Below are positions 1 to 4,451 of a stretch of 6,916 nt of DNA, one piece after another. The DNA is from Ruminobacter sp964520475 (GTDB lineage: Bacteria; Pseudomonadota; Gammaproteobacteria; Enterobacterales; Succinivibrionaceae). The notes beneath the pieces were generated by a model that was not told where the DNA came from, searched no databases, and saw only the letters and a program-made list of their open reading frames with translations. The DNA lies in the NCBI GenBank assembly GCA_964520475.1, contig CAZFNS010000032.1, forward strand, positions 1 to 6,916, in the 5' to 3' direction. Numbering within the stretch: position 1 is the stretch's first letter; each line of letters opens with the position of its first letter. The translations under genes were made by a program, and so were the position numbers.

Positions 1-8
1 GGCGCCGC

Positions 9-209
9 CTATGAAGACTCGTCGCGGCGGCGTACTCTCAGGAATTTGTCCCAGAGGTTATCTGTGTCAATCGTCAGTTTTAAATTCGGCGAAATCTGGT
101 TTTCCCCGCGCTCCGCATAAAGCGCGTTTCGCGCGGCCGTTTCCGTCAGGACTTGTCCGAAAGCCTTGTCCGACTTGTACGTTTTGTTCAAATATTTAAG
201 TAATTTCAT
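9..209 (-). CDS. Unrecognised 66-residue protein at the end of a repeat array
   Basis: The product is a hydrophilic, mostly basic 66-residue protein beginning MKLLKYLNKTYKSDKAFGQV and ending in an Arg-rich segment (RVRRRDESS) before a TAG stop. I do not recognise a family and see no signal peptide or membrane segment. The start at 209 is chosen because AGAGGAG (219-225 on the plus strand as CTCCTCT) lies 9 bases upstream. The frame is open further upstream, in phase, to an ATG at 545 (178 residues in total), because the 165-base repeat is a multiple of three. Upstream repeat units carry copies of the first ~25 codons with substitutions (Tyr6Ser, Lys15Arg, Gln19Arg, Leu21Arg), so this looks like the only full-length copy. 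The reading frame and SD are seen directly; that it is a functional gene is inference. The left window edge is 8 bases past the stop, so no terminator can be seen. Confidence 0.5.
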   Translation of the reverse strand: MKLLKYLNKTYKSDKAFGQVLTETAARNALYAERGENQISPNLKLTIDTDNLWDKFLRVRRRDESS

Positions 210-443
210 TAAATTTGACTCCTCTAAAGTCGCCGAAGCCGGGTTTCCCCGGCTGCCTGTCCGCGCTGACGCGCGGCTTTCCTCTCCGCGCCACAGCGCG
301 GCCGTTTCTGTCCGGACTCGTCCGAAAGCCCTGTCCGACTTGTACGTTTTGTTTAAAGATTTAAGTAATTTCATTAAATTTGACTCCTCTAAAGTCGCCG
401 AAGCCGGGTTTCCCCGGCTGCCTGTCCGCGCTGACGCGCGGCT
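131..443 (-). repeat. 165-base tandem repeat, two diverged copies
   Basis: Positions 131-278 match 296-443 at an offset of 165 with six mismatches over 148 bases; from 196 to 278 the match is perfect. Each unit holds, in minus-strand order, two GC stem-loops, an SD plus ATG, and about 25 codons shared with the 66-residue gene. The offset equals 55 codons, which keeps the copies in phase. Confidence 0.9.
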
Positions 444-545
444 CCCCGCTCCGCGCCGCCGCGCGGTAATTTCCGTCCGGACTTGTCCGAAAGCCTTGTC
501 CGGCCGGCAGATTTTATTTGATTTTGCGGAACGTTTGATTTTCAT
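210..545 (-). other. In-phase upstream extension made of duplicated gene 5' ends
   Basis: From the ATG at 545 the frame runs without a stop into the 66-residue gene. It reads as two repeat-derived segments. The first starts MKIKRSAKSNKICRPDKAFG; the second starts at an internal ATG (374) as MKLLKSLNKTYKSDRAFGRV. Both go on into Arg/Ala/Gly-rich sequence encoded by hairpin DNA (for example ARTGSRGNPASATL). The ATG at 374 has the same AGAGGAG at 9 bases as the real start at 209. The segment can therefore be read as an N-terminal extension of a 178-residue repeat protein, or as dead partial copies whose phase is kept because the period is 55 codons. I favour partial copies because the hairpin-encoded stretches look like translated non-coding sequence. 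Confidence 0.35.
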
Positions 546-789
546 TTAATTTAATTTACCTCTCTGTATAAAGTCGTCAAAGCCGGGTTTCCCCGGCTGC
601 CTGTCCGCGCTGACGCGCGGCTCCCCGCTCCGCGCCGCCGCGCGGTAATTTCCGTCCGGACTTGTCCGAAAGCCTTGTCCGGCCGGCAGATTTTATTTGA
701 TTTTGCGGAACGTTTGATTTTCATTTAATTTAATTTACCTCTCTGTATAAAGTCGTCAAAGCCGGGTTTCCCCGGCTGCCTGTCCGCGC
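401..789 (-). repeat. 179-base tandem repeat, exact duplicate
   Basis: Positions 401-610 are identical to 580-789 (210 bases, offset 179), which is one full period plus 31 bases. This is the same family as the 165-base unit but carries a different segment between SD and coding part (TTTAATTTAATTTACC on the plus strand, MKIKRSAKSNKIC on the minus). Perfect identity implies recent duplication, gene conversion or an assembly effect, in contrast to the diverged copies to its left. Confidence 0.92.
551..724 (-). CDS. Possible 57-residue small ORF inside repeat unit
   Basis: The ATG at 724 is preceded by an AGAGAGG-type purine stretch and starts a 57-residue frame (MKIKRSAKSNKICRPDKAFG... ending TLYREVN). 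Its TAA falls 5 bases before the ATG at 545. It is the exactly duplicated version of the frame starting at 545, but because the local period is 179 bases (not a multiple of three) it terminates instead of continuing. If translated, the close stop/start spacing would allow re-initiation on the next copy. No family is recognised; it may simply be a repeat remnant. Confidence 0.25.
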   Translation of the reverse strand: MKIKRSAKSNKICRPDKAFGQVRTEITARRRGAGSRASARTGSRGNPALTTLYREVN

Positions 790-830
790 GACGCGCGCGG
801 CGTAAAAAAATATCCGGGTGTTTTTCCCAT
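756..830 (-). CDS. Possible 24-residue leader peptide
   Basis: A 24-codon frame (MGKTPGYFFTPRASRGQAAG plus ETRL) starts at 830 with a GGGAGG ribosome site only 5 bases upstream (836-841) and ends with TGA at 756. It lies ~107 bases downstream of the inferred transcript start. Its second half is encoded by the first (rightmost) hairpin pair of the array, so ribosomes crossing it would unfold those stems. That arrangement is typical of a leader peptide, but no regulatory amino-acid run is present. The SD and frame are visible; the role is inference. Confidence 0.3.
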   Translation of the reverse strand: MGKTPGYFFTPRASRGQAAGETRL

Positions 831-943
831 AAATACCTCCCGTTGTGGTTCTGTCCGCGCCTGGCGTCGACCCCCGAAATACTTTTCCAAAAAATTGTCC
901 CGAATCGGGCGGTCGAAATCGCGCGTACACATACTCTACTTGC

Positions 944-972
944 ATTATATAAAATTTCGTCCCTAGGCGCAA
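944..972 (-). promoter_or_regulatory. Sigma-70-like promoter for the repeat array
   Basis: On the minus strand TTGCGC (967-972) is separated by 17 bases from a perfect TATAAT (944-949). Transcription would start near 937 and run leftward through the array into the 66-residue gene, leaving a ~107-base untranslated leader before the first SD at 836-841. The -35 matches the consensus at only three positions, but the spacing is ideal. Confidence 0.5.
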
Positions 973-1008
973 GAAAAATATATGCGATATTCTTCACATT
1001 TTCGCGAT

Positions 1009-1040
1009 CCGGGAGTCGAGGGCATTTTCCGGCTTTTTTT
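1009..1040 (+). terminator. Weak terminator-like hairpin on the plus strand
   Basis: CCGGGA (1009-1014) can pair with TTCCGG (1027-1032), including one G-T pair, across a 12-base loop. CTTTTTTT follows. It has the form of a rho-independent terminator, but no plus-strand gene lies to its left, so it may be chance or may stop antisense transcription. Confidence 0.3.
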
Positions 1041-1127
1041 GGTCCGGGACCGTCGTCCCATAAGGTTAGAGAGAGATATATATTAATAATGTTTTAAGGC
1101 GCTTCCCGGGACTTCCTCCCGAATCTT

Positions 1128-1162
1128 CCGCCGGAGCGGGGCGGGACGCCGCGCTCCGGCGG
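1128..1162. other. Strong intergenic hairpin
   Basis: CCGCCGGAGCG (1128-1138) pairs perfectly with CGCTCCGGCGG (1152-1162). Inside, GGCG (1140-1143) pairs with CGCC (1147-1150) around a GGA loop, with single unpaired G bases at 1139 and 1151. Neither side has a T-run, so it is not a classical terminator. It may be a REP-like element, an RNA-processing barrier or a protein site. Confidence 0.6.
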
Positions 1163-1207
1163 CAGGGGGTCTCGCCGGTTCGGCGCGGGAAATCGGCGGC
1201 GGGTGTA

Positions 1208-1252
1208 TAAGCAAAGAAGAAGCCGGCGGGACGGGGGAGTCCGGGCCGGCTT
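1208..1252 (-). terminator. Rho-independent terminator after the BASS transporter
   Basis: AAGCCGGC (1220-1227) pairs with GCCGGCTT (1245-1252), and an inner GGAC/GTCC stem (1229-1232 with 1239-1242) closes a 6-base loop. Read on the minus strand, the stem begins 24 bases after the transporter stop and is followed by CTTCTTTGCTTAT, a moderately U-rich tail. It separates the transporter from the array. Confidence 0.6.
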
Positions 1253-1275
1253 AGCGGGAACGGGGCGTTTACCCG

Positions 1276-2310
1276 TCAGGCGCTCGGATGCGTCCGGGCG
1301 TACTTAGCGGCGAGGGTCTTATGAGCGGCGATGAGCTTGCTCTCGAGCCGGGCGGCGGCCCGTTCCTCGCCGCTCGAAATGAGCTGGAAGAAGTTGGCGA
1401 GGATGGTGCCCGAGATCGAATGCCACACGCAGGACACGGCCGCGGCCACGGCCGCCTCGCCCGAGGCCGGGAAGAACTTGGTGGCGATGCCCGTGGCGAG
1501 CCCGGCGTTCTGGACGCCGACTTCGATGGCCAGGGTCTTCTTCTTGGCGAACGGCATGCCGCATATGACGCCGGCCAGGTAGCCGAGTATGTAGCCGGCG
1601 GTGTTATGGCAGAAGATGCAGGCGAAGATGACCAGCCCCGAGGTTATGAATTTGTCGCCGTGGAACGCGACCACGCCGCCCACGATGCAGGCGAACCCGA
1701 AGGTGGCGAGCGGGGGCATGAATTTCTTGACGAACCGGAAAAACCCGAAGCGCTGAAGGCTTATGTTCAGCGTTGCTCCTATCGTGACCGGAATCAGGGT
1801 CACGTACAGCATGAATTCGAACATGCCCCAGCCGTCGACGGGCACCTTCTGGCCGATCAGCCAGTGGGTGAGCAGCGGGGTCATCACCGGAGCGAGCAGA
1901 GTCGAAATCGTGGTCATGCCCACGGAGAAGGCGACGTCGCCCTTGGCCAGAAAACTCATGATGTTGGAGCTGACGCCGCCGGGACAGGTTCCGACCAGGA
2001 TCAGCCCGAGGGTCAGCCCCTCGGAAAGATCGAGCCCCCTGGCGATGCCCCAGGCGGCCAGGGGCATGATGGTGTACTGGGCGACCGCGCCGACCAGGAG
2101 GTCGAAAGGGTGCTTCGCCAGAACCGCCAGGTCGGTCTTGGTCAGGGACAGGCCCATGCAGAGCATGATGAAACCGAGGACCATGGTCTGGGCGTCGCCC
2201 TTTACCCACGAGAACAGATCCCGCTGGTAATAGCTGCACACGGCGGCGCCGATGACCACGACGACCGTGCATTTGGTGATCAGGTCGAGGAGTTTGAATA
2301 ACATGTTCAT
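1276..2310 (-). CDS. Bile acid:Na+ symporter (BASS) family transporter
   Basis: A 344-residue inner-membrane transporter predicted to couple uptake of an organic anion to sodium entry. The BASS signatures are clear: CMGLSLT (51-57), Gln78 in AQYTIMP, the unwound-helix motif GTCPGGVSSN (107-116), and the second unwound-helix motif EVGVQN (263-268). By analogy with the Neisseria ASBT structure, Gln78, Ser115, Asn116, Glu263 and Gln267 would be sodium ligands. Hydrophobic segments recur along the chain as expected for about ten helices, and the length is normal, with a hydrophilic Lys/Arg/Glu tail from ~312. The substrate cannot be read from sequence: bacterial members carry bile acids, ketopantoate or other carboxylates. 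MNM offers two starts. The first is used, but a weak GGACGA site is better spaced (9 bases) from the second (2304). It has its own -10 box and terminator, so is probably monocistronic. Confidence 0.93.
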   Translation of the reverse strand: MNMLFKLLDLITKCTVVVVIGAAVCSYYQRDLFSWVKGDAQTMVLGFIMLCMGLSLTKTDLAVLAKHPFDLLVGAVAQYTIMPLAAWGIARGLDLSEGLTLGLILVGTCPGGVSSNIMSFLAKGDVAFSVGMTTISTLLAPVMTPLLTHWLIGQKVPVDGWGMFEFMLYVTLIPVTIGATLNISLQRFGFFRFVKKFMPPLATFGFACIVGGVVAFHGDKFITSGLVIFACIFCHNTAGYILGYLAGVICGMPFAKKKTLAIEVGVQNAGLATGIATKFFPASGEAAVAAAVSCVWHSISGTILANFFQLISSGEERAAARLESKLIAAHKTLAAKYARTHPSA

Positions 2311-2435
2311 AGATCGTCCGTCAATTGCCCCGGAAAACGCGATGACCGCGGGCCGCGCGCCGGGCCGGTTCGTCGAAAGGGCGCCCGGCGGCAGGAAAAG
2401 CGAAAGCCGGACGCGCTGTTCCGGCCTTTATTATA
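2311..2435 (-). promoter_or_regulatory. -10 box and structured leader of the BASS gene
   Basis: A perfect TATAAT (minus strand, 2430-2435) would start a transcript near 2423, giving a ~113-base leader. No convincing -35 is seen. Within the leader GCCGGGC (2383-2389) can pair with GCCCGGC (2359-2365) over a 17-base loop, and a shorter GCCGG/CCGGC stem lies just after the start of transcription. No known riboswitch consensus was recognised. Confidence 0.38.
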
Positions 2436-2464
2436 CCGCGCCGCGGGAATTCCGCGCCGCGGGA
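2436..2464. repeat. 13-base direct repeat upstream of the BASS -10 box
   Basis: CCGCGCCGCGGGA occurs at 2436-2448 and again at 2452-2464, separated by ATT, so the two are 16 bases apart. It covers the position where a -35 element would lie. It could be a tandem regulator site or just GC-rich low-complexity sequence. Confidence 0.4.
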
Positions 2465-2518
2465 TCGTCGGACGCCGCGCCCGGGGGAGGGCGTCGCGCC
2501 GCGCGGGGATGAAGAGTG

Positions 2519-3151
2519 TCAGTCTTCGGAGGGCTGTTCGTCCCGCCCGGACTCTTCGGCTCCGGCCGTTTCCTCTTCGTCCGCAGGGGCGGGCTCTTCC
2601 TCATCGCCTTCGCTGCCGATGAAGAGGGCGAGGCTGTCGCGGACGTAGCACTTGTACTCGCCGTGCTTTACCGCGAGCTGCCGGCCGTAATCGCCGGTGT
2701 CGAGCTCCCACAGGATGAAGCTGCCGTAGGTGCCCATGAAGTACATCTGATCGAGGAGATCGGGGGCGATGACGCCGGGCTTCAGGAAGCACACGCGGAT
2801 CTTGAGGTTGCCCTTGCAGCCGTTGAAGCAGTAGTGCTCGTTTTGGTTCTCGATGTCGGTGATGGTGAAGCTTTCGACTTCCGGGTAGCAGTAGTAGCGC
2901 TCGGTTATGACGCTTCTGACGCCGTAGAAGTCGAATTTTTTGGCGGGATAGCGCTCGACGTAGGGGTCGATGTAAATCTTGCCTTTGTAGGGTCTCCAGG
3001 CTCTGATAATGTTCTTCTTCAGGAGCTCGTTGTTGGAAAGGGACGATATCTCGGAAGACTTGACCTTGGGGGCCTTCTTCAGATCTCTCTTCTTTCTTTC
3101 GACAAAATCCTCGTTGTTGGAGGTAAGAAGCTCGTCGCTGTAGTAATTCAT
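2519..3151 (-). CDS. Unrecognised 210-residue protein with acidic C-terminal tail
   Basis: I do not recognise a family. The protein has three parts. Residues 1-55 are charged and Lys-rich (ERKKRDLKKAPKVKSS). Residues 56-178 are rich in aromatic and beta-prone residues with four Cys (88, 108, 112, 121), two of them in YCFNGC. From ~181 there is a low-complexity acidic tail of Glu/Asp/Pro/Ala. No signal peptide or membrane helix is seen, so it is probably cytoplasmic. The frame is open upstream to a TTG at 3262, but that codon overlaps a good promoter (-35 at 3257-3262, -10 at 3234-3239), so the ATG at 3151 is chosen. AGGA lies ~12 bases upstream, rather far. A 7-codon frame (MQGYKKR, 3148-3171) ends with a TGA overlapping this ATG. 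Diverse amino-acid use and the promoter favour this strand over the Val/Leu/Ala-rich antisense frame. Confidence 0.7.
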   Translation of the reverse strand: MNYYSDELLTSNNEDFVERKKRDLKKAPKVKSSEISSLSNNELLKKNIIRAWRPYKGKIYIDPYVERYPAKKFDFYGVRSVITERYYCYPEVESFTITDIENQNEHYCFNGCKGNLKIRVCFLKPGVIAPDLLDQMYFMGTYGSFILWELDTGDYGRQLAVKHGEYKCYVRDSLALFIGSEGDEEEPAPADEEETAGAEESGRDEQPSED

Positions 3152-3233
3152 CTTTTCTTGTATCCTTGCATGTGTCGTCAGGCTTTTTACGGCGTCTGAG
3201 AGCGGGGGCCCGCCGGCTTTCCCGTATTCCCGG

Positions 3234-3262
3234 AATATAGCACAAACGGGTAGTGTTGGCAA
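3234..3262 (-). promoter_or_regulatory. Strong sigma-70 promoter for the 210-residue protein
   Basis: On the minus strand TTGCCA (3257-3262, one mismatch to consensus), a 17-base spacer and TATATT (3234-3239, one mismatch) are preceded by TGC, an extended -10. The transcript should start near 3227, leaving a ~76-base leader to the ATG at 3151. This is the best promoter match in the window. Confidence 0.72.
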
Positions 3263-3278
3263 TTCCGGCGTCCCGCCG

Positions 3279-3333
3279 CGCGGCCGGAAGGGGACCGCGG
3301 GACGGGGCGTCCGCGGGAGGGGGACCGGGGACG
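3279..3333. repeat. 55-base sequence, left copy at contig end
   Basis: These 55 bases, running directly into the N-run, are identical to 3434-3488, which start directly after it. An exact 55-base match bounded only by N on the inner sides fits a dovetail overlap between two contigs from an assembly graph with word size 55. Confidence 0.9.
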
Positions 3334-3433
3334 NNNNNNNNNNNNNNNNNNNNNNNNNNNNNNNNNNNNNNNNNNNNNNNNNNNNNNNNNNNNNNNNNNN
3401 NNNNNNNNNNNNNNNNNNNNNNNNNNNNNNNNN
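3334..3433. other. Assembly gap of 100 N
   Basis: Exactly 100 undetermined bases, the conventional placeholder for a gap of unknown length. Because the flanks are the same 55-mer, the true distance may be negative: joining on the overlap would give an uninterrupted window 155 bases shorter. No gene is broken by the gap, since it falls between two divergent genes. Confidence 0.97.
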
Positions 3434-3488
3434 CGCGGCCGGAAGGGGACCGCGGGACGGGGCGTCCGCGGGAGGGGGACCGGGGACG
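3434..3488. repeat. 55-base sequence, right copy at contig start
   Basis: Identical to 3279-3333. It is either the same genomic locus reported twice or, less likely, two members of a GC-rich tandem repeat that collapsed during assembly. Confidence 0.9.
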
Positions 3489-3558
3489 CAACCGGGCCCG
3501 GTCCGGGCGGCCCGCGGCCCTTTCCGGCGCCGGAACGCCCCGGCGGGGGGATTTGGCT

Positions 3559-3600
3559 TATAATACGGTAAAAGGGCGCGGCGCCGGGCCGCGCCGGAGG
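3559..3600 (+). promoter_or_regulatory. -10 box, leader hairpin and ribosome site of the hydrolase
   Basis: TATAAT at 3559-3564 predicts transcription from about 3571; no good -35 is visible. Almost the whole short leader is one hairpin, GGCGCGGC (3575-3582) with GCCGCGCC (3588-3595) around a 5-base loop. The SD GGAGG (3596-3600) follows with no gap, then 6 bases, then the ATG. The stem could protect the 5' end or limit ribosome access. Confidence 0.5.
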
Positions 3601-3606
3601 TTCCCG

Positions 3607-4398
3607 ATGAGAATCACGGCTTTATGCGAGAACACCGCCTGCGACCGGCGGCTCGGCGCCGAGCACGGCCTGAGTCTCTGGATCGAGACCCGGGAGCACA
3701 CCGTGCTGTTCGACGCGGGGGCCTCGGGGCTTTTCGCGGAAAACGCGGCGAAACTCGGGATCGATCTCGCCAAAGCCGACGCGGCCGTGCTGTCGCACGG
3801 CCATTACGACCACGGCGGCGGGCTCCTTAAGTTTTTCGAGATCAACAAGAGAGCTCCCGTGTACATGAACCGGAACGCGGCGGGGAAGTTTTTCAACCGC
3901 GCCGGCAAATTCATCGGCACGGACGAGCGGGTTTACAAATCGGAACGCATAATCATGACCGGGGACTCGCGGCAAATCTTCCCGGGGCTGGATCTCCGCA
4001 CCTGCAACGAAAGGGAACCCCGGTTTCCCGCCGGCGGCGGGGGACTTAAGGTCCGCGCGGACGGGGCGGACGTTCCCGACGATTTCCGGCACGAGCAGTA
4101 CCTGCTGATCCGGGAAGACGGCAAGAGAGTCGCGGTGAGCGGGTGCTCCCACAAGGGCGTCCTCAACGTCGTCGAATGGCTCAGGCCGGACGTGCTCGTC
4201 GGAGGCTTTCATCTCAAGGACGTCCCGGACACGCCGGAAGGGCGCCGCATGGCCGAAGCGACCGCCCGGGAACTCCTGAAATCGGGCGCCGTGTTCTACA
4301 CCTGCCACTGCACCGGCGTTTTCTGGTACGAATATATGAAGGAAATAATGGGGGACAGACTCGAATACCTGGCCGGGGGCCGGACGATCGAGATCTGA
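3607..4398 (+). CDS. Metallo-beta-lactamase-fold hydrolase, COG1237 type
   Basis: A 263-residue cytoplasmic protein of the metallo-beta-lactamase superfamily. The metal-binding motif SHGHYDHGGG spans 63-72 (His64, His66, Asp68, His69). Further likely ligands are His182 in GCSHKGVLN, His202 in GGFHL and His234 in TCHCTG. These blocks, with CENT near the N-terminus, HGLSLWIE and VLFDAGAS, are the COG1237 pattern. This group is often labelled 7,8-dihydropterin-6-methyl-4-(beta-D-ribofuranosyl)aminobenzene-5'-phosphate synthase after an archaeal enzyme; in bacteria the substrate is usually unknown, so I do not assign it. Length is typical and there is no signal peptide. The ATG at 3607 is chosen for GGAGG 6 bases upstream and the match of family N-termini; the open frame further upstream runs through the N-run and has no meaning. 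It is convergent with the MATE gene and 53 bases from it. Confidence 0.9.
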   Translation: MRITALCENTACDRRLGAEHGLSLWIETREHTVLFDAGASGLFAENAAKLGIDLAKADAAVLSHGHYDHGGGLLKFFEINKRAPVYMNRNAAGKFFNRAGKFIGTDERVYKSERIIMTGDSRQIFPGLDLRTCNEREPRFPAGGGGLKVRADGADVPDDFRHEQYLLIREDGKRVAVSGCSHKGVLNVVEWLRPDVLVGGFHLKDVPDTPEGRRMAEATARELLKSGAVFYTCHCTGVFWYEYMKEIMGDRLEYLAGGRTIEI

Positions 4399-4419
4399 GC
4401 GGGGAGCCCGAATACGCCC

Positions 4420-4449
4420 GCCCGGATCGCCGGGCCGCGGTTTCCCGCG
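4420..4449. terminator. Tandem hairpins between convergent genes
   Basis: GCCCGG/CCGGGC (4420-4425 with 4430-4435, loop ATCG) is immediately followed by CGCGG/CCGCG (4436-4440 with 4445-4449). On the minus strand the second loop is GAAA, the same tetraloop as in the repeat array. They occupy the 53-base space between two facing stop codons and may end transcription in both directions or stabilise the 3' ends. There is no U-tract, so intrinsic termination is doubtful. Confidence 0.42.
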
Positions 4450-4451
4450 TC

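Larger units (their letters stand above)
237..800 (-). other. Repeated stem-loops, including a GAAA tetraloop hairpin
   Basis: Four copies of a 7-pair stem AGCCGGG/CCCGGCT lie at 237-254, 402-419, 581-598 and 760-777. On the minus strand, the direction of the inferred transcript, the loop is GAAA, a stable GNRA tetraloop. Next to each is a second stem, CCGCGC/GCGCGG with a 4-base loop (261-276, 426-441, 605-620). In the fourth copy this becomes CCGCGCG/CGCGCGG with a 3-base loop (784-800), different in sequence but still fully paired. A third stem CCGCGC/GCGCGG occurs at 286-301, 451-466 and 630-645. The pairing is seen directly; a function as structured RNA is inference. Confidence 0.6.

Noticed and set aside
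166..549. Plus-strand open frame of 127 codons across the repeat array
   Set aside because: No SD. The minus strand has a promoter, SD sites and GNRA loops; the frame stays open only because the repeat period is a multiple of three.
131..800. CRISPR array
   Set aside because: Units are 165-179 bases and repeated over their whole length; there are no short repeats with unique spacers and no cas genes.
725..997. Minus-strand frames of 80-90 codons entering the array from the right
   Set aside because: Their starts lie upstream of or inside the promoter at 944-972, and they have no ribosome site.
1288..2301. Plus-strand open frame of 337 codons opposite the BASS gene
   Set aside because: It is the antisense shadow of a gene with clear family motifs; its Gly/Asp/Glu/His-rich, low-complexity translation resembles no protein.
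2471..2495. Terminator for the 210-residue gene (GACGCC/GGCGTC stem)
   Set aside because: Only six pairs with a 13-base loop and no U-rich tail on the minus strand.
2516..3199. Plus-strand open frame of 227 codons opposite the unknown gene
   Set aside because: Val/Leu/Ala/Gly-biased translation typical of an antisense shadow; GTG start without an SD, whereas the minus strand has a near-consensus promoter.
3253..3606. Upstream extension of the hydrolase frame through the N-run
   Set aside because: It reads across undetermined bases and low-complexity GC sequence; the SD and family N-terminus place the start at 3607.
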